DNA of 55,600 nucleotides from Vicinamibacteraceae bacterium (GTDB taxonomy: Bacteria > Acidobacteriota > Thermoanaerobaculia > Multivoradales > Multivoraceae), in NCBI GenBank assembly GCA_012270995.1, contig JAAXHG010000191.1, positions 1-55,600 on the forward strand, written 5' to 3'. The notes below the pieces were generated by a model that was not told the origin of the DNA, did not search any database, and was given only the letters and a program-made list of their open reading frames with translations. The translations under genes were made by a program, and so were the position numbers. Positions 24,740-34,771 of the stretch are shown here, one piece after another; within the stretch, counting starts at the first letter, position 1; each line of letters opens with the position of its first letter.

Positions 24740-27700
24740 TCAGACTTCGGATTCGCAGCCGGCCAGGGATCGGGTTGCCAAGTTCTGAAGCGCGGTCACC
24801 TGCAACAGGCTCTCGCGCAGCGCCTCGATGGCGTCCACCGCGGCCATCGCCCCCGAGATCGTCGTCACGCACGGGATGTCGAACTTCAGCGCCGTGGTGC
24901 GGATCTCCATGTCGTCCTTGTACGACTCGCCGCCCAGCGGCGTGTTCACGATCAGGCCGACCTCGCCGTTGATCAGGTAGTCGACGACGTGCGGCCGGCC
25001 CTCGGCCACCTTGTTCACGCGCCGCGTCTCGATGCCCCGGCTGCTCAGGTAGGCGGCGGTGCCGGCCGTGCACAGCAGCTCGAAGCCGAGATCCCGCAGC
25101 CGCTCCGCCACCCTGAGCAACGCCTTCTTGTCCCGGTCGTTGACCGAGAGGAACGCCGCTCCGCAGTCCGGGAGCGCATGGCCGGCGCCCAGCCAGGCCT
25201 TGGCGAAGGCGCTGCCGAAGGAGCGTCCGACGCCCATCACCTCTCCGGTCGACTTCATCTCCGGTCCGAGCACCGGGTCGACGCCGTGGAAGCGGTCGAA
25301 GGGGAAGACGGGCGCCTTGACGAAGAAGCGGTCGACCGGCGGCTCGGACACGAGACCGATCTCATCGAGGGTCTCGCCCACCATGACCCGGGTCGCGATC
25401 TGCACCAGGGGAAGACCGACCGCCTTGGCGATGAAGGGCACCGTCCGCGATGCCCGGGGATTCACCTCCAGCACGTACACTTCGCCGCCGTAGATCGCGA
25501 ACTGCACGTTCATCAGACCGACCACGCCCAGCCGCAGCGCGAGCCGCACCGCGATGTCGCGCATCCGGTCGAGGTCGGCCTCGCTCACCCGGTAGGGCGG
25601 CAGCACCGCCGCCGAATCGCCGGAGTGGATGCCCGCCTCCTCGATATGCTGCATGATGCCGCAGACCACCGCGCGCCTGCCGTCCGAAACCAGGTCGACG
25701 TCGACCTCGAAGGCGTCCTCGAGAAAGCGGTCGAGAAGCACCGGCCGGCCCGGCGAGACGTCCGCGGCCCGGCGCATGTAGTTCAAGAGCGTCGGCTGGT
25801 TGTAGCAGATGGACATCGCGCGCCCGCCGAGCACGTAGCTCGGGCGCACGACCACGGGATAGCCGATCTCGTCCGCGACCTGGCAGGCCTCGTCGAGCGA
25901 CGCCGCGGAGCCGTTCGCCGGCAGCAGGATCTGCTCTTCGGCAAGCAGGTCGCCGAAGCGCCGGCGATCCTCGGCCAGGTCGATCGCCTCCGGCGAGGTT
26001 CCCAGGATGTTCACCCCTGCTGCCTCCAGGCTGCGCGCCAGCTTGAGCGGCGTCTGACCCCCGAGCTGGACGATCACCCCGAGCGGTTGCTCGCGGCGAT
26101 AGATCGCCATCACGTGTTCCAGCGTCAGCGGTTCGAAGTACAGCCGGTCCGAGGTGTCGTAGTCGGTCGAGACGGTCTCGGGGTTGCAGTTGACCATGAT
26201 CGTCTCGAAGCCGGCCCGCCGCAGCGCGAAGGTGGCGTGAACGCAGCAGTAGTCGAACTCGATTCCCTGGCCGATCCGGTTCGGCCCCGAACCGAGGATC
26301 ATCACCTTCCTGCGGTCGGTCGGCAGGGCCTCGTCCTCGACGCCGGGTGTCGAGTACAGGTACGGCGTGATCGCCGAGAACTCCGCGGCGCAGGTGTCGA
26401 CCCGCTTGAAGACCCGGTCCAGGTTCCGTCTCGTGATCTCCCGTGACACCTGGCTCTCCTCGCTGCCGAGCAGCGACGCGAGGCGCTGATCGCCGAGGCC
26501 GCTCAGACGGGCGCGGCGCAGGAGCGGATCGGGCACCGAATCGAGATCCCAGCACGCGAGTTCCGCCTCGCACTCCACGACCGATTCGATCTCGCGCAGG
26601 AACCAGGGGTCGATGCTGGACGCGCCGGCGACCTCTTCGACCGTCCAGCCCTGGCGGAGCGCCGCGAAGACGGCGAAGAGCCGCTGCCAGTTCGGAGTGC
26701 TGAGCCGCCGCCGCAGACTGACCGGGTCGCTGACCAACTCCTCCTGCTGCGGCCACGCGGCTTCCAGCTCCAGGCCGGAGAGACCCTTCATCAGCGCCTC
26801 GCGGAAGTTGCCGCCGATCGCCATCACCTCGCCGACCGACTTCATCGACGTGCCCAGGGTGCCGTCGGCGCGCTCGAACTTCTCGAACGCCCAGCGCGGG
26901 ATCTTGACCACGGTGTAGTCCAGCGTCGGCTCGAAGGCGGCGAAGGTCTTGCCGGTGATGTCGTTGGCGATCTCGTCCAGGGTGTACCCGACGGCGAGCT
27001 GCGCCGCGATCTTGGCGATCGGGAAGCCGGTCGCCTTGGAGGCCAGAGCCGAACTCCGGGACACCCGCGGGTTCATCTCGATGACCACGCGCCGTCCGGT
27101 CCCGGGCTCCACCGCGAACTGGATGTTCGAACCGCCGGTCGCCACGCCCACCGTGCGGATCACGGTGAAGGAGTCGTCGCGCATGTCCTGGTACTCGGGG
27201 TCGGACAGGGTCTGCTGCGGCGCCACCGTGATCGAGTCGCCGGTATGCACGCCCATCGGATCCACGTTCTCGACCGAGCAGACGACGATCGCGTTGTCCG
27301 CCACGTCGCGCATCACTTCCAGCTCGAACTCCTTCCAGCCCAGAACCGACTGTTCGAGCAGGATGAGCGAAACCGGACTCGACTGCAGGGCGCGGGAGAC
27401 CACGTCGTCGATCTCGTCGCGGTTGAAGACGACGCCGCCGCCCTCGCCGCCCAGGGTGAAGCTGGGCCGCACGATGACCGGGAAGCCCAGGCGATCGATG
27501 ATCTCCCGCGCCTCCGTAAGCGTCTTCGCGGTACCGCTCTCCGGCACTTCGAGCCCGGCCTTCACCATGGCCCTCTTGAAGAGCTGGCGGTCCTCGCCCA
27601 GGCGCAGGGCTTCGATGCCGGCTCCGAGGAGCTTCATGCCGGACTTCTCGAGAAAGCCCGACTCGGACAGCGCCAGCGTCAGGTTGATCCCGGTCTGGCC

Positions 27701-27973
27701 GCCGACCGTCGGCAGCAGCGCATCCGGCCGCTCCCGCTCGATGATCCGCTCCACGACCGCGGGCACCAGCGGCTCGACGTAGGTCGCGTCCGCGAACTCC
27801 GGGTCGGTCATGATCGTCGCCGGGTTCGAGTTGACCAGGATCACCCGGTAGCCCTCCCGGCGGAGCACCCGGCAGGCCTGGGTGCCGGAGTAGTCGAACT
27901 CGCACGCCTGGCCGATGACGATCGGCCCGGAACCGAAGATCAGGATCGATTCGATGTCCGTCCGCCTCGCCAT
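24740..27973 (-). CDS. carB: Carbamoyl-phosphate synthase large subunit
   Basis: Makes carbamoyl phosphate from bicarbonate, ATP and ammonia delivered by CarA, for arginine and pyrimidine synthesis. The 1077-residue protein has the full duplicated architecture: ATP-grasp domain 1 ([21 protein letters not shown] at the N-terminus), an oligomerisation region, ATP-grasp domain 2 ([19 protein letters not shown], near residue 560) and a C-terminal MGS-like allosteric domain (from about 940). It is not adjacent to carA: a LolC/E-type gene and 365 non-coding bases intervene. No Shine-Dalgarno is seen; TACACT lies 10 bases before the ATG. Confidence 0.96.
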   Translation of the reverse strand: MARRTDIESILIFGSGPIVIGQACEFDYSGTQACRVLRREGYRVILVNSNPATIMTDPEFADATYVEPLVPAVVERIIERERPDALLPTVGGQTGINLTLALSESGFLEKSGMKLLGAGIEALRLGEDRQLFKRAMVKAGLEVPESGTAKTLTEAREIIDRLGFPVIVRPSFTLGGEGGGVVFNRDEIDDVVSRALQSSPVSLILLEQSVLGWKEFELEVMRDVADNAIVVCSVENVDPMGVHTGDSITVAPQQTLSDPEYQDMRDDSFTVIRTVGVATGGSNIQFAVEPGTGRRVVIEMNPRVSRSSALASKATGFPIAKIAAQLAVGYTLDEIANDITGKTFAAFEPTLDYTVVKIPRWAFEKFERADGTLGTSMKSVGEVMAIGGNFREALMKGLSGLELEAAWPQQEELVSDPVSLRRRLSTPNWQRLFAVFAALRQGWTVEEVAGASSIDPWFLREIESVVECEAELACWDLDSVPDPLLRRARLSGLGDQRLASLLGSEESQVSREITRRNLDRVFKRVDTCAAEFSAITPYLYSTPGVEDEALPTDRRKVMILGSGPNRIGQGIEFDYCCVHATFALRRAGFETIMVNCNPETVSTDYDTSDRLYFEPLTLEHVMAIYRREQPLGVIVQLGGQTPLKLARSLEAAGVNILGTSPEAIDLAEDRRRFGDLLAEEQILLPANGSAASLDEACQVADEIGYPVVVRPSYVLGGRAMSICYNQPTLLNYMRRAADVSPGRPVLLDRFLEDAFEVDVDLVSDGRRAVVCGIMQHIEEAGIHSGDSAAVLPPYRVSEADLDRMRDIAVRLALRLGVVGLMNVQFAIYGGEVYVLEVNPRASRTVPFIAKAVGLPLVQIATRVMVGETLDEIGLVSEPPVDRFFVKAPVFPFDRFHGVDPVLGPEMKSTGEVMGVGRSFGSAFAKAWLGAGHALPDCGAAFLSVNDRDKKALLRVAERLRDLGFELLCTAGTAAYLSSRGIETRRVNKVAEGRPHVVDYLINGEVGLIVNTPLGGESYKDDMEIRTTALKFDIPCVTTISGAMAAVDAIEALRESLLQVTALQNLATRSLAGCESEV

Positions 27974-28338
27974 GAGCGCGCGGAGTGTATCCGCAACCGC
28001 GGGCGCGAAATTCGTGGGAATCTCACCCTCGGAGTAAACACTTTGGCCTCGAGTACCGTATAGTTCTCATAGAGGCGGCACCGAGTCGCCGGCGCAGTGT
28101 CAATCGACTTTGAGCCCCGGCTCCCGTGTCGTCACCCACCGGGTTGCGACTGGACCGCGTCCGCGGCCAGCGGAACTGCAACCCACCATCCGGACATCGT
28201 CCGGACCTGCCTCAAACCTTCAGACCTCCGGGTCGGCTGGCCACGGCCATCCGACCCGCGATTCACCAGAGAGGGGTTGCTTCCAGCAACCCCTCCTTCC
28301 AATTGGGCTCACCGACCGACGATCCGGCTGCGCGGCGC
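27974..28338. other. Non-coding gap with hairpins between the lolC-like gene and carB
   Basis: No convincing gene is present in either direction. Three inverted repeats are visible: GGGTTGC (28141-28147) with GCAACCC (28178-28184); TCCGGAC-ATC-GTCCGGA (28189-28205); and the long stem at 28271-28295. The sequence GGGTTGC recurs in the first and third. The region could contain a terminator, a structured carB leader or a REP-like element. Confidence 0.5.
28271..28295. terminator. Perfect 11-bp stem-loop downstream of the lolC-like gene
   Basis: GAGGGGTTGCT and AGCAACCCCTC form a perfect stem around a 3-base loop, 44 bases after the lolC-like stop. There is no T run on the minus strand, so it may be a Rho-assisted terminator, an RNA-stabilising hairpin or a repeat element. 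Confidence 0.5.
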
Positions 28339-29565
28339 CTATTCCCAGCGCAGGGCCCGCGCCGGCTCGACCGCCGCTCCCAACCTCGCCGGCCACCAGC
28401 AAGCGAGCGCCGTCACCAACAGGCTGAAGCCGGCCACCGCCAGCAGATCCAGGGTTCGCACGTCGAAGGGAACGCTGCTGATGAAGTAGATCTCCGCCAC
28501 GCCCGGATCGAACCGCACGAGTTCGTAGCGCGTGATGATCACGCTGATCAGCGAGCCCAGGCCGAGACCGAGAGCCGTTCCCGCAACGCCCAGGCTCATC
28601 CCACCGAGCAGGAACACGCGCCGCACGCGCCGGGGTCCGAGACCCAGGGCGGCCAGCACCGCCGTGTCCCGCCCCCGCTCCCGAACCAGGACGACCAGCG
28701 CCGACGCGATGTTGAACGTCGACACGAGCACGATCAGCCCCAGAATCAGGAACAGGCCCCACTTCTGAAGCCGGAAGGCGGCGAAGATGCCGCGGTTGCT
28801 GAGCCGCCAGTCGGTCACCAGCGCCTCCGCGCCCACGAGTTCCTCGATCCTCTCCTGCACGGCGGACACCGAGGCCCCGGGCGCCGTAGCCACCTCGATG
28901 ACCACCTGGCCTCCACCGAGGGCGACTGCCGTTTCACGGTGGACGACGGCGTAGCCGCGGTCGTACTCGGAGAAGCCGGTCTCGAAGGCGCCGGCGATCC
29001 GAAGGGTGCGGAAGGCGAACCGGGGACCGGAAGAAGCCGGCGGCAGGATCGCCGTCAGGCTCACCCGGTCACCTTCCGACACGCCCAGGGCGCGCTGCAG
29101 TTCCCGGCCGACGACGATCGCGTCGGCGCCGGCGTCGTCACGCGCGAGCTGAGCCTCGTTGGCGCCGAAGGACGAGGCGCCGGGCAGGACACCGCGCGTG
29201 ACGACGTCGACGCCCGCCCGATTGCCGCCGCTTGCGAGCAGGCCCTGACCCGCCACGGTCACGGCCACCGTTCCGGTGCCCGGCACGGTCCGCAAACGTT
29301 CGGCGAGCCGGTCCGCGGCCACCGGGTCCTGAGCCACGTCGCCGAGCGGCTGGACGAGGAGCGGGCCCGCCTCGAGGAGCCGGCTCCGGACGCTGTCGCT
29401 GTAGCCGCTCATCAGCGCCATGGAGATGACCATGGACGCCACACCCAGCGCCGTCGAGCCGAGAGCGGAGCGCGCCGTCCCGCTCAGCAGCCGGCTGCGC
29501 GCGCCGAACAGGTAGCGCGCGGCGATCCACCAGTCCACACTGCCGCCGCCCGCCCCTGAACTCAC
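28339..29565 (-). CDS. LolC/LolE-family lipoprotein-releasing ABC permease
   Basis: An inner-membrane permease of 408 residues, FtsX-like, that with a LolD ATPase would extract lipoproteins for transfer to the outer membrane. A cytoplasmic start (ARYLFGARSR) is followed by a transmembrane helix (about 30-54), a periplasmic MacB-like core domain (about 60-255) and three C-terminal helices (about 265-400) with ERGRDTAVLAALGLGPRRVRRVF. No LolD gene is nearby. Its GTG overlaps the carA stop by 4 bases, so it is translated from the carA transcript, an odd position between the two carbamoyl-phosphate synthase genes. Confidence 0.88.
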   Translation of the reverse strand: MSSGAGGGSVDWWIAARYLFGARSRLLSGTARSALGSTALGVASMVISMALMSGYSDSVRSRLLEAGPLLVQPLGDVAQDPVAADRLAERLRTVPGTGTVAVTVAGQGLLASGGNRAGVDVVTRGVLPGASSFGANEAQLARDDAGADAIVVGRELQRALGVSEGDRVSLTAILPPASSGPRFAFRTLRIAGAFETGFSEYDRGYAVVHRETAVALGGGQVVIEVATAPGASVSAVQERIEELVGAEALVTDWRLSNRGIFAAFRLQKWGLFLILGLIVLVSTFNIASALVVLVRERGRDTAVLAALGLGPRRVRRVFLLGGMSLGVAGTALGLGLGSLISVIITRYELVRFDPGVAEIYFISSVPFDVRTLDLLAVAGFSLLVTALACWWPARLGAAVEPARALRWE

Positions 29566-30662
29566 AAGGCTTCGTTCCCCGGCCCCGCCTCCTGGACGCA
29601 GACATCCAGGAATTCTCCGAACAGGCGCGCCGCATCGTGCGGCCCCGGCGCCGCTTCCGGGTGGTACTGGACCGAGAAGATCGGTCGTCCGACGGCCTTG
29701 AACGCCTCGACCGTGCCGTCGTTCAGATTGACCGCCGCCACCTTGCAGTCTTCGGGAAGGCTCTCCGCGCTCAGCGCGAAGCCGTGGTTCTGGCTGGTGA
29801 TCGAGACCTGGCCGCTCTCCTCGTCACGCACCGGCTGGTTGCCGCCGTGGTGGCCGAACTTCAGCTTGAAGGTCCTGCCGCCCAGGGCCAGACCGAGCAG
29901 TTGGTGCCCGAGGCAGATGCCGAACGTGGGCACCCTGGCCTCGACCAGTTCGCGCACCTCGCGGACGATCCCGTGGAGCGGCTCGGGATCCCCCGGGCCG
30001 TTCGACAGCACCACGCCGTCAACGCCCAGGTCCAGGCAGTCGCTTGCCGGCGTGCGCGCCGGCAGCACCGTGACCCGAGCGCCGTGCCGTACCAGGGAGC
30101 GCAGGATGTTCTGCTTGACGCCGAAGTCGTAGACGGCCAGCCGGACCTTCTCCTCGCCCTCCGGCTCGATGTCGTACGGGGACTCGCACGTGACCTCGTC
30201 GACGAGTGCCCGTCCCTCCATCGTCGGCTGCCGGCGCACCTGCTCGATCAACTCGGCGTCCGGACGGTCGCAGCTCGTGATCATGCCGCGCATGGCACCG
30301 AACTCGCGAAGCCGGCGCACGGCCGCACGGGTGTCGATGCCCGCCAGGGTCGGAACGCCGTTCGTCTCCAGATAGACGCCCAGGTCCACATCGCCCAGAC
30401 CCGAGCGGCGGCCCGTGAACTCGCGGGCGACGAATCCCTCGACCCAGACCCGGTGCGACTCCTCGGCGCCGTCGTAGGCGCCGTAGTTGCCGATGTGGGG
30501 TTGGGTCATGATGACGATCTGCCCGCGGTACGAGGGGTCGGTCAGGATCTCCTGGTATCCCGTCATCGAGGTGTTGAAGACGATCTCCGCGAAGCGGCTG
30601 CCTTCGACCAGGGCCTCGCCGTGGAAGACGGAGCCGTCCTCGAGAATCAGGCGGCCGCTCAC
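29562..30662 (-). CDS. carA: Carbamoyl-phosphate synthase small (glutaminase) subunit
   Basis: The class I glutamine amidotransferase subunit that supplies ammonia to CarB. It has 366 residues, with an N-terminal CPSase domain (LILEDGSVFHGEAL, FNTSMTGYQEILTDPSY) and a C-terminal GATase whose nucleophile Cys is in FGICLGHQLL and whose His-Glu pair is in YHPEAAPGPHD. It starts with a GTG that overlaps the epimerase stop by 4 bases (GTGA) and ends overlapping the lolC-like gene. It is therefore embedded in the spoIID-meaB-epimerase-carA-lolC chain rather than beside carB. Confidence 0.95.
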   Translation of the reverse strand: MSGRLILEDGSVFHGEALVEGSRFAEIVFNTSMTGYQEILTDPSYRGQIVIMTQPHIGNYGAYDGAEESHRVWVEGFVAREFTGRRSGLGDVDLGVYLETNGVPTLAGIDTRAAVRRLREFGAMRGMITSCDRPDAELIEQVRRQPTMEGRALVDEVTCESPYDIEPEGEEKVRLAVYDFGVKQNILRSLVRHGARVTVLPARTPASDCLDLGVDGVVLSNGPGDPEPLHGIVREVRELVEARVPTFGICLGHQLLGLALGGRTFKLKFGHHGGNQPVRDEESGQVSITSQNHGFALSAESLPEDCKVAAVNLNDGTVEAFKAVGRPIFSVQYHPEAAPGPHDAARLFGEFLDVCVQEAGPGNEAL

Positions 30663-31060
30663 GACGCCGGCTCGGAGAGTTCCACCAGCACGCCGCCGGC
30701 GCTCTTCGGATGAACGAACTGCACGGTGGCGCCCTCGGCCCCGGGGCCCGGCCGCTCGCGCAGCAGCTCCACGCCGTCCCCGCGCAGGCGCGTGTCGTCC
30801 GCGTCGATGTCGTCGCTCTTCAGGCAGAGGTGGTGGATTCCCGGACCCCGGCGCTCCAGGAACCGGGCAACCGGCGAGTCGCCGGACAGCGGTTCGAGCA
30901 GTTCGATCCGGCTGTCGCCGCAGGGGATCATCGCGACGCGCACACCCTCGTGTTCGACCTCCTCGATCGTGGAGACCGCCAGGCCCAGGTTCTCGTAGAA
31001 CGTCCTGGCCTCCTCAATCGACGGCACGGCGATCGCGATGTGGTCCAGGGCGGTGATCAT
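30659..31060 (-). CDS. mce: Methylmalonyl-CoA epimerase
   Basis: Interconverts the S and R forms of methylmalonyl-CoA so that the mutase can use the product of propionyl-CoA carboxylase. The 133-residue protein is a vicinal-oxygen-chelate fold with two repeats: LDHIAIAV with metal His, IELLEPL, GIHHLCLK and the C-terminal GVLVELSEP carrying the catalytic/metal Glu. I chose the ATG at 31060, which overlaps the meaB stop (ATGA). The longer open frame upstream lies over meaB. Confidence 0.92.
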   Translation of the reverse strand: MITALDHIAIAVPSIEEARTFYENLGLAVSTIEEVEHEGVRVAMIPCGDSRIELLEPLSGDSPVARFLERRGPGIHHLCLKSDDIDADDTRLRGDGVELLRERPGPGAEGATVQFVHPKSAGGVLVELSEPAS

Positions 31061-32097
31061 GAGCGGTTTCCTCCGTCTCGCCGGAATCGACCGACGAACT
31101 CGGCGACCAGCCGGTCCGCAAGCTCGTACGGATCCACCGGTCCGCCGTTTCCGGGCGCCCGATTCTGCTGCGATTCCGCCGCCCCGTAAAGGGCCCTCTC
31201 CCGCTCCGGATCCCCGGCCTCCGGGACGAGACCGCCGGACTCGACCGCGTCCATCGCGAGCCGCAGCACCTCGGCCCGGTACAGGTCGAGCACCCGCCGG
31301 CGGAAACGGGCCGCCCGGCGGACGGCGATCTCGCCGCCGGCATCCAGTCCATCGAAACACCCGGAGATCGCCTCGAGGAGTTCCGCCGTCCCTTCACCTG
31401 CCGACGCGACCGTCGACACGACCGGTCGCCGCCCGCCCGCGCCGCCGGGCTCCGGGGAGGCGGCGTCCTCGATCGCACGCCGCGCGGCGCCGGCCCCGGC
31501 CAAGTCGCTCTTGTTGACGGCGAAGACGTCCGCGATCTCCATCGTGCCGCTCTTGATCGCCTGAACGCCGTCGCCCAGACCGGGCGCCACGACCAGCACC
31601 ACGAGGTCCGCGTTGCGGCGGATCAGCGTCTGCGCCTGCCCCGCACCGACGGTCTCGACGAGGATCCAGCGGAAACCCGCCGCGTCGAGCAGATCGGCGG
31701 CGGCGGCAGCCGCTCGCGCCAGGCCGCCCGACCCGCCGCGCGAGGCCATCGATCGGATGAACACGCCTGGATCCGTCTCCAGGCCGGACATCCGAACCCG
31801 GTCGCCGAGCACCGCGCCGCCGGTCAGCGGGCTGGTGGGATCGAACGCCAGCACCGCCACGGGTTCGCCTCGCTTGCGGAGCCCCCGGGCGAGGGCCGCG
31901 GTCAAGGTGCTCTTGCCGACTCCCGGCGGACCGGTCAAACCGACCGTCATCGCCCGGCCGGCCCGCCGGAACGCGGCCCTCGCCCAGGCGGCCTCGGCGC
32001 CCCTCTCGATCGCCGTCAGGGCGCGGGCGAGACGCCGCGTCTCCCGCCAGGGCTCCGGTCCGTCCAGCCAGGCCTCGGGTGTGCCGTCCGCGGTCAC
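31057..32097 (-). CDS. meaB: MeaB/ArgK-type G3E GTPase, methylmalonyl-CoA mutase chaperone
   Basis: A GTPase that guards and reloads adenosylcobalamin on methylmalonyl-CoA mutase. It has 346 residues from a GTG at 32097 that overlaps the spoIID stop (GTGA). Motifs are the P-loop GPPGVGKST, DPTSPLTGGAVLGDRVRM (switch region), VETVGAGQAQ and NKSD for guanine recognition. The GAGQAQ form differs slightly from the usual GVGQSE. It is followed directly by the epimerase, which ties both to the mutase encoded 10 kb away. Confidence 0.93.
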   Translation of the reverse strand: MTADGTPEAWLDGPEPWRETRRLARALTAIERGAEAAWARAAFRRAGRAMTVGLTGPPGVGKSTLTAALARGLRKRGEPVAVLAFDPTSPLTGGAVLGDRVRMSGLETDPGVFIRSMASRGGSGGLARAAAAAADLLDAAGFRWILVETVGAGQAQTLIRRNADLVVLVVAPGLGDGVQAIKSGTMEIADVFAVNKSDLAGAGAARRAIEDAASPEPGGAGGRRPVVSTVASAGEGTAELLEAISGCFDGLDAGGEIAVRRAARFRRRVLDLYRAEVLRLAMDAVESGGLVPEAGDPERERALYGAAESQQNRAPGNGGPVDPYELADRLVAEFVGRFRRDGGNRS

Positions 32098-33938
32098 GAC
32101 CCGAAACTGCCGATGTCGACGGCGCCGTAGTAGTGCCAGAGAATCTCGCGGTAGCTCAGACCGCGCTGGGCCATGAGGTAGGAGCCGATCTGGCACATGC
32201 CGACGCCGTGCCCGCGCCCGTTGCCGTCGAACCGCCAGCCGGCGACGCCGCCGGCGCCGGTTTCGGCGGTCATCCGGACGGGGTTCTCCGGTACGTCGAG
32301 CAGCCAGCGGACGGCCAGACCCCGGACCTCGACCGAGCGACGCTCGCCGATCAGGTCGAGCCCCACGATCCGGCCCGAGACGCCCCGCTCGAGCACTCGC
32401 AGCGAAACCAGCCCCAACCCGGGAAAGCGCCGCTCGACCGCTTCCCGGAGCGAGCCGTGGGACCGCCAGACCGACCACGGCACGGCCTCGGGCTGGCCTG
32501 TCCGGGCCGGCGGCTGGTGTACCACGAGGACGGCGCGGCCGCCCACCAGGTAGGCGCGAACGCGATCCCCGGGAGCCATGTCGACCGCATCGACCCGAGC
32601 GCCAAGGTCCGTCGCCTTCGCGCCGGACGCCGCCGTGGCGGTCAACAGCTCGGCCTCGGGCACCAGGGGCAGCAATCGCCTCACGCCACGCTCGCGCAGT
32701 TGCAGCCAGCGGCCGTCCACCCCCCCGAGATTCCCGGCCACGACCTGGAGCGCGCCTCCGGACAGGGCCCGGGCCAGACGCTCGCTCCGCCGGCGCACCC
32801 GGACTTCGGCCATGCCGAGCGCCTTCAGCAGGTGCCGCTCTGGCGTTCCGCCGGCTTCTCCCACCAGCCGCGCGACGCCGCCTTCGACGCACGCAGCGTC
32901 GGTCGGACCCTCTCCGGCCAGACGTGGAAAGACGTTGCGCATGAGCTCCGTGCTGCCACCGCAACTTGCCGTGAACAGGGCCTCGAGCGGCTCGCCCGAC
33001 CGGACGAGGATCTCTCCCCGCGTTGCCGCTACCGCCTCGTCCGAGCGCGGATGTTCCGCTTCCAGCCCGCCATAGACCTGACAGAGGGGCGTCGCGCAGA
33101 TGTCGTAGCCCTCGTCGCTCCACTCGCCGTGATGCCGCACCGCGTAGGTGCGCGCGGCAACCGCCTGCGCCTTCGTCGCTTCGGGTTCCGGATAGAGGTC
33201 CGGTCCCAGCTCCACCGGTACGACGGCGCGGACGTAGTCCTCGAGCGGAGCGGCGCTCACGACGTTGATGCCCGCACGGTCGTTCACGAACAGTTCCAGA
33301 GCGCCCCGATAGCGCCGGCCGAGAATGTCCACGACGGCCCCGTCCGCCTCCAGCCGGAGCCTCCTGCCGGCAATCCAGCCGATGCCGTCGACGACGAAGC
33401 CGGGACTCTCCAGCACCGCGCCCTCGACCACGATCCAGAGGTCATCGAACCCTTCGACGCGGAGCCGGCCACGGGCTTCCTCCGCCTGCTTCCGGCCTCC
33501 GTAACGCCCCACACGGACGCGATACAGCCCGGTGCCGGCGTCGAGGACGGAATCCGCCTCCTGGCCCAGCAACTCCGCGAGGCGCGCCGCGAGTCGCTCT
33601 GCCTGCCAGGCGTCCCGCAGAGCCGCCACCTGGAGTCGATGGACTCCCGGACTCGCCTTCCCCGGCGCCGGCCGAACGCTGAAGCTCCCATCCACCTCGT
33701 ACCTCTCGCCGTCCTCGGCCACGAGCCGGGAGCGAGACGCGCAGCAAGGAACCTCGAGGCGTTCCAGGTCCGTCGCGAGTCCTACCCGGATCTCCGCCGG
33801 CAGCACGATCCGCCCCGAAACGCGGCTCCCGTCGGGTGCCGGAGCCGGCCACGCCGCGGCTACCAGCAGACTGGTCGCCACGCCCACGCCGAAGCCGATC
33901 GCCCATCGCCCGACGTGCTCTGACTTTCGCATTCTCAT
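32094..33938 (-). CDS. SpoIID/LytB-domain protein with SPOR-like domain
   Basis: An envelope protein of 614 residues, probably a peptidoglycan-modifying factor (SpoIID proteins are lytic transglycosylases acting on denuded glycan). It has an N-terminal membrane anchor (about 11-30), a SPOR-like region (about 99-170, GVHRLQVAALRDAWQAERLAARL and GLYRVRVGRYGGRKQAEEARGRL) and a C-terminal SpoIID domain from about 235 (PLEDYVRAVVPVE, QAVAARTYAVRH, TASCGGSTE, and GRGHGVGMCQIGSYLMAQRG near the end). Sporulation is not implied; such proteins occur in non-sporulating Gram-negatives. It heads a chain of overlapping genes leading to meaB. AAGAGGCGG precedes its ATG. Confidence 0.85.
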   Translation of the reverse strand: MRMRKSEHVGRWAIGFGVGVATSLLVAAAWPAPAPDGSRVSGRIVLPAEIRVGLATDLERLEVPCCASRSRLVAEDGERYEVDGSFSVRPAPGKASPGVHRLQVAALRDAWQAERLAARLAELLGQEADSVLDAGTGLYRVRVGRYGGRKQAEEARGRLRVEGFDDLWIVVEGAVLESPGFVVDGIGWIAGRRLRLEADGAVVDILGRRYRGALELFVNDRAGINVVSAAPLEDYVRAVVPVELGPDLYPEPEATKAQAVAARTYAVRHHGEWSDEGYDICATPLCQVYGGLEAEHPRSDEAVAATRGEILVRSGEPLEALFTASCGGSTELMRNVFPRLAGEGPTDAACVEGGVARLVGEAGGTPERHLLKALGMAEVRVRRRSERLARALSGGALQVVAGNLGGVDGRWLQLRERGVRRLLPLVPEAELLTATAASGAKATDLGARVDAVDMAPGDRVRAYLVGGRAVLVVHQPPARTGQPEAVPWSVWRSHGSLREAVERRFPGLGLVSLRVLERGVSGRIVGLDLIGERRSVEVRGLAVRWLLDVPENPVRMTAETGAGGVAGWRFDGNGRGHGVGMCQIGSYLMAQRGLSYREILWHYYGAVDIGSFGS

Positions 33939-34027
33939 TCCGCCTCTTCCATACGTTATTGGAAATAGGCGAAATCTCGCTGCGCAGGCCCTTGCATGGA
34001 ACTGGCCGCCAGACGCAGCGTCGACTC

Positions 34028-34771
34028 CTACCGGTGCTGGTGGGCCTGGAGTTCGTGACGGTAGTCGCCGACGGCGTCGATGAGGATCGGCTTCGCCATC
34101 TGGTGAAGGCGGCTGACCAGGCTGGCCGGAACGCGGCCGGCAAGGGTCCGGGAGGCGGCGACCTCCTCGGCCTCGGGCGCCAGGTAGTAGTTGCTCGTGA
34201 ACAGGGTCGGCCGCCGAGCCATGTAGCGGCTATTGATCAGCAGGTAGAGAGTGTCGGAGACGAAGGGCGTCGGCCGCCTGGCGCCGAGCTCGTCGACCAC
34301 CACGACGTCCGCCTCCTGCAGCGGGCGCAGCAGGTCCGCCTGACTCAGTTGAGCGTCCGGCTGGAATGTGGCCTGGATGTCCGCCACTAGGCTGGTGAAG
34401 TCGACGAAGCGGCCCCGCACGCCGTACTGCTCCGCGAGCTCGATCAGCACCGCCACCGCGAGGTGCGTCTTGCCCCGGCCGCTCGGGCCCACGAAGACCA
34501 GGCCCCGTTCGCTCAGCGAACCGTCGCTTTCCAGAAACTCGTCGATGTACTCGTCGCAATCGTGGCGGGCCCTGAGGAGTTGATCGCCGACGTCGCCCGC
34601 GAGGCGGAAGTTGCTGAGCCGGCAGCCTTGGTATTTGGGCGGTATCGCCAGCTCCTCGAGCCGCCGGCTGCGAACGCGCGCCGAGTGGCAACTGCAGCGC
34701 CGCGCGCGGTTCGTCGCCAGGTCGACGACCCAGCCACGGTCCCCGCAGAACTCGCAAGCGGCCTCGCTCAA
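34028..34771 (-). CDS. DnaC/IstB-like AAA+ ATPase with N-terminal zinc motif
   Basis: A replicative-helicase-loader-type ATPase of 247 residues. C6-x2-C9 and C26-x-C28 form a probable zinc-binding N-terminus. Then follow Walker A GPSGRGKT (95-102), Walker B VVVVDELG (D160-E161), a sensor segment LFTSNYY and an arginine-finger region in SRLHQMAKP. The translation start is a TTG within TTGA overlapping the hspR stop, preceded by GAGGA. Family members load DnaB or, as IstB, assist transposition. There is no transposase here, so a loader or DnaA-like role is more likely. Its place in a chaperone operon is unexplained. Confidence 0.8.
   Translation of the reverse strand: MSEAACEFCGDRGWVVDLATNRARRCSCHSARVRSRRLEELAIPPKYQGCRLSNFRLAGDVGDQLLRARHDCDEYIDEFLESDGSLSERGLVFVGPSGRGKTHLAVAVLIELAEQYGVRGRFVDFTSLVADIQATFQPDAQLSQADLLRPLQEADVVVVDELGARRPTPFVSDTLYLLINSRYMARRPTLFTSNYYLAPEAEEVAASRTLAGRVPASLVSRLHQMAKPILIDAVGDYRHELQAHQHR

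Noticed and set aside
25362..27905. 847-residue open frame on the minus strand in another frame of carB
   Set aside because: Arg/Gly-rich shadow of carB without any family signature.
28097..28489. 130-residue plus-strand frame over the gap upstream of carB
   Set aside because: Low-complexity, overlaps the lolC-like gene antisense and lacks a ribosome site; the region is better read as non-coding with hairpins.
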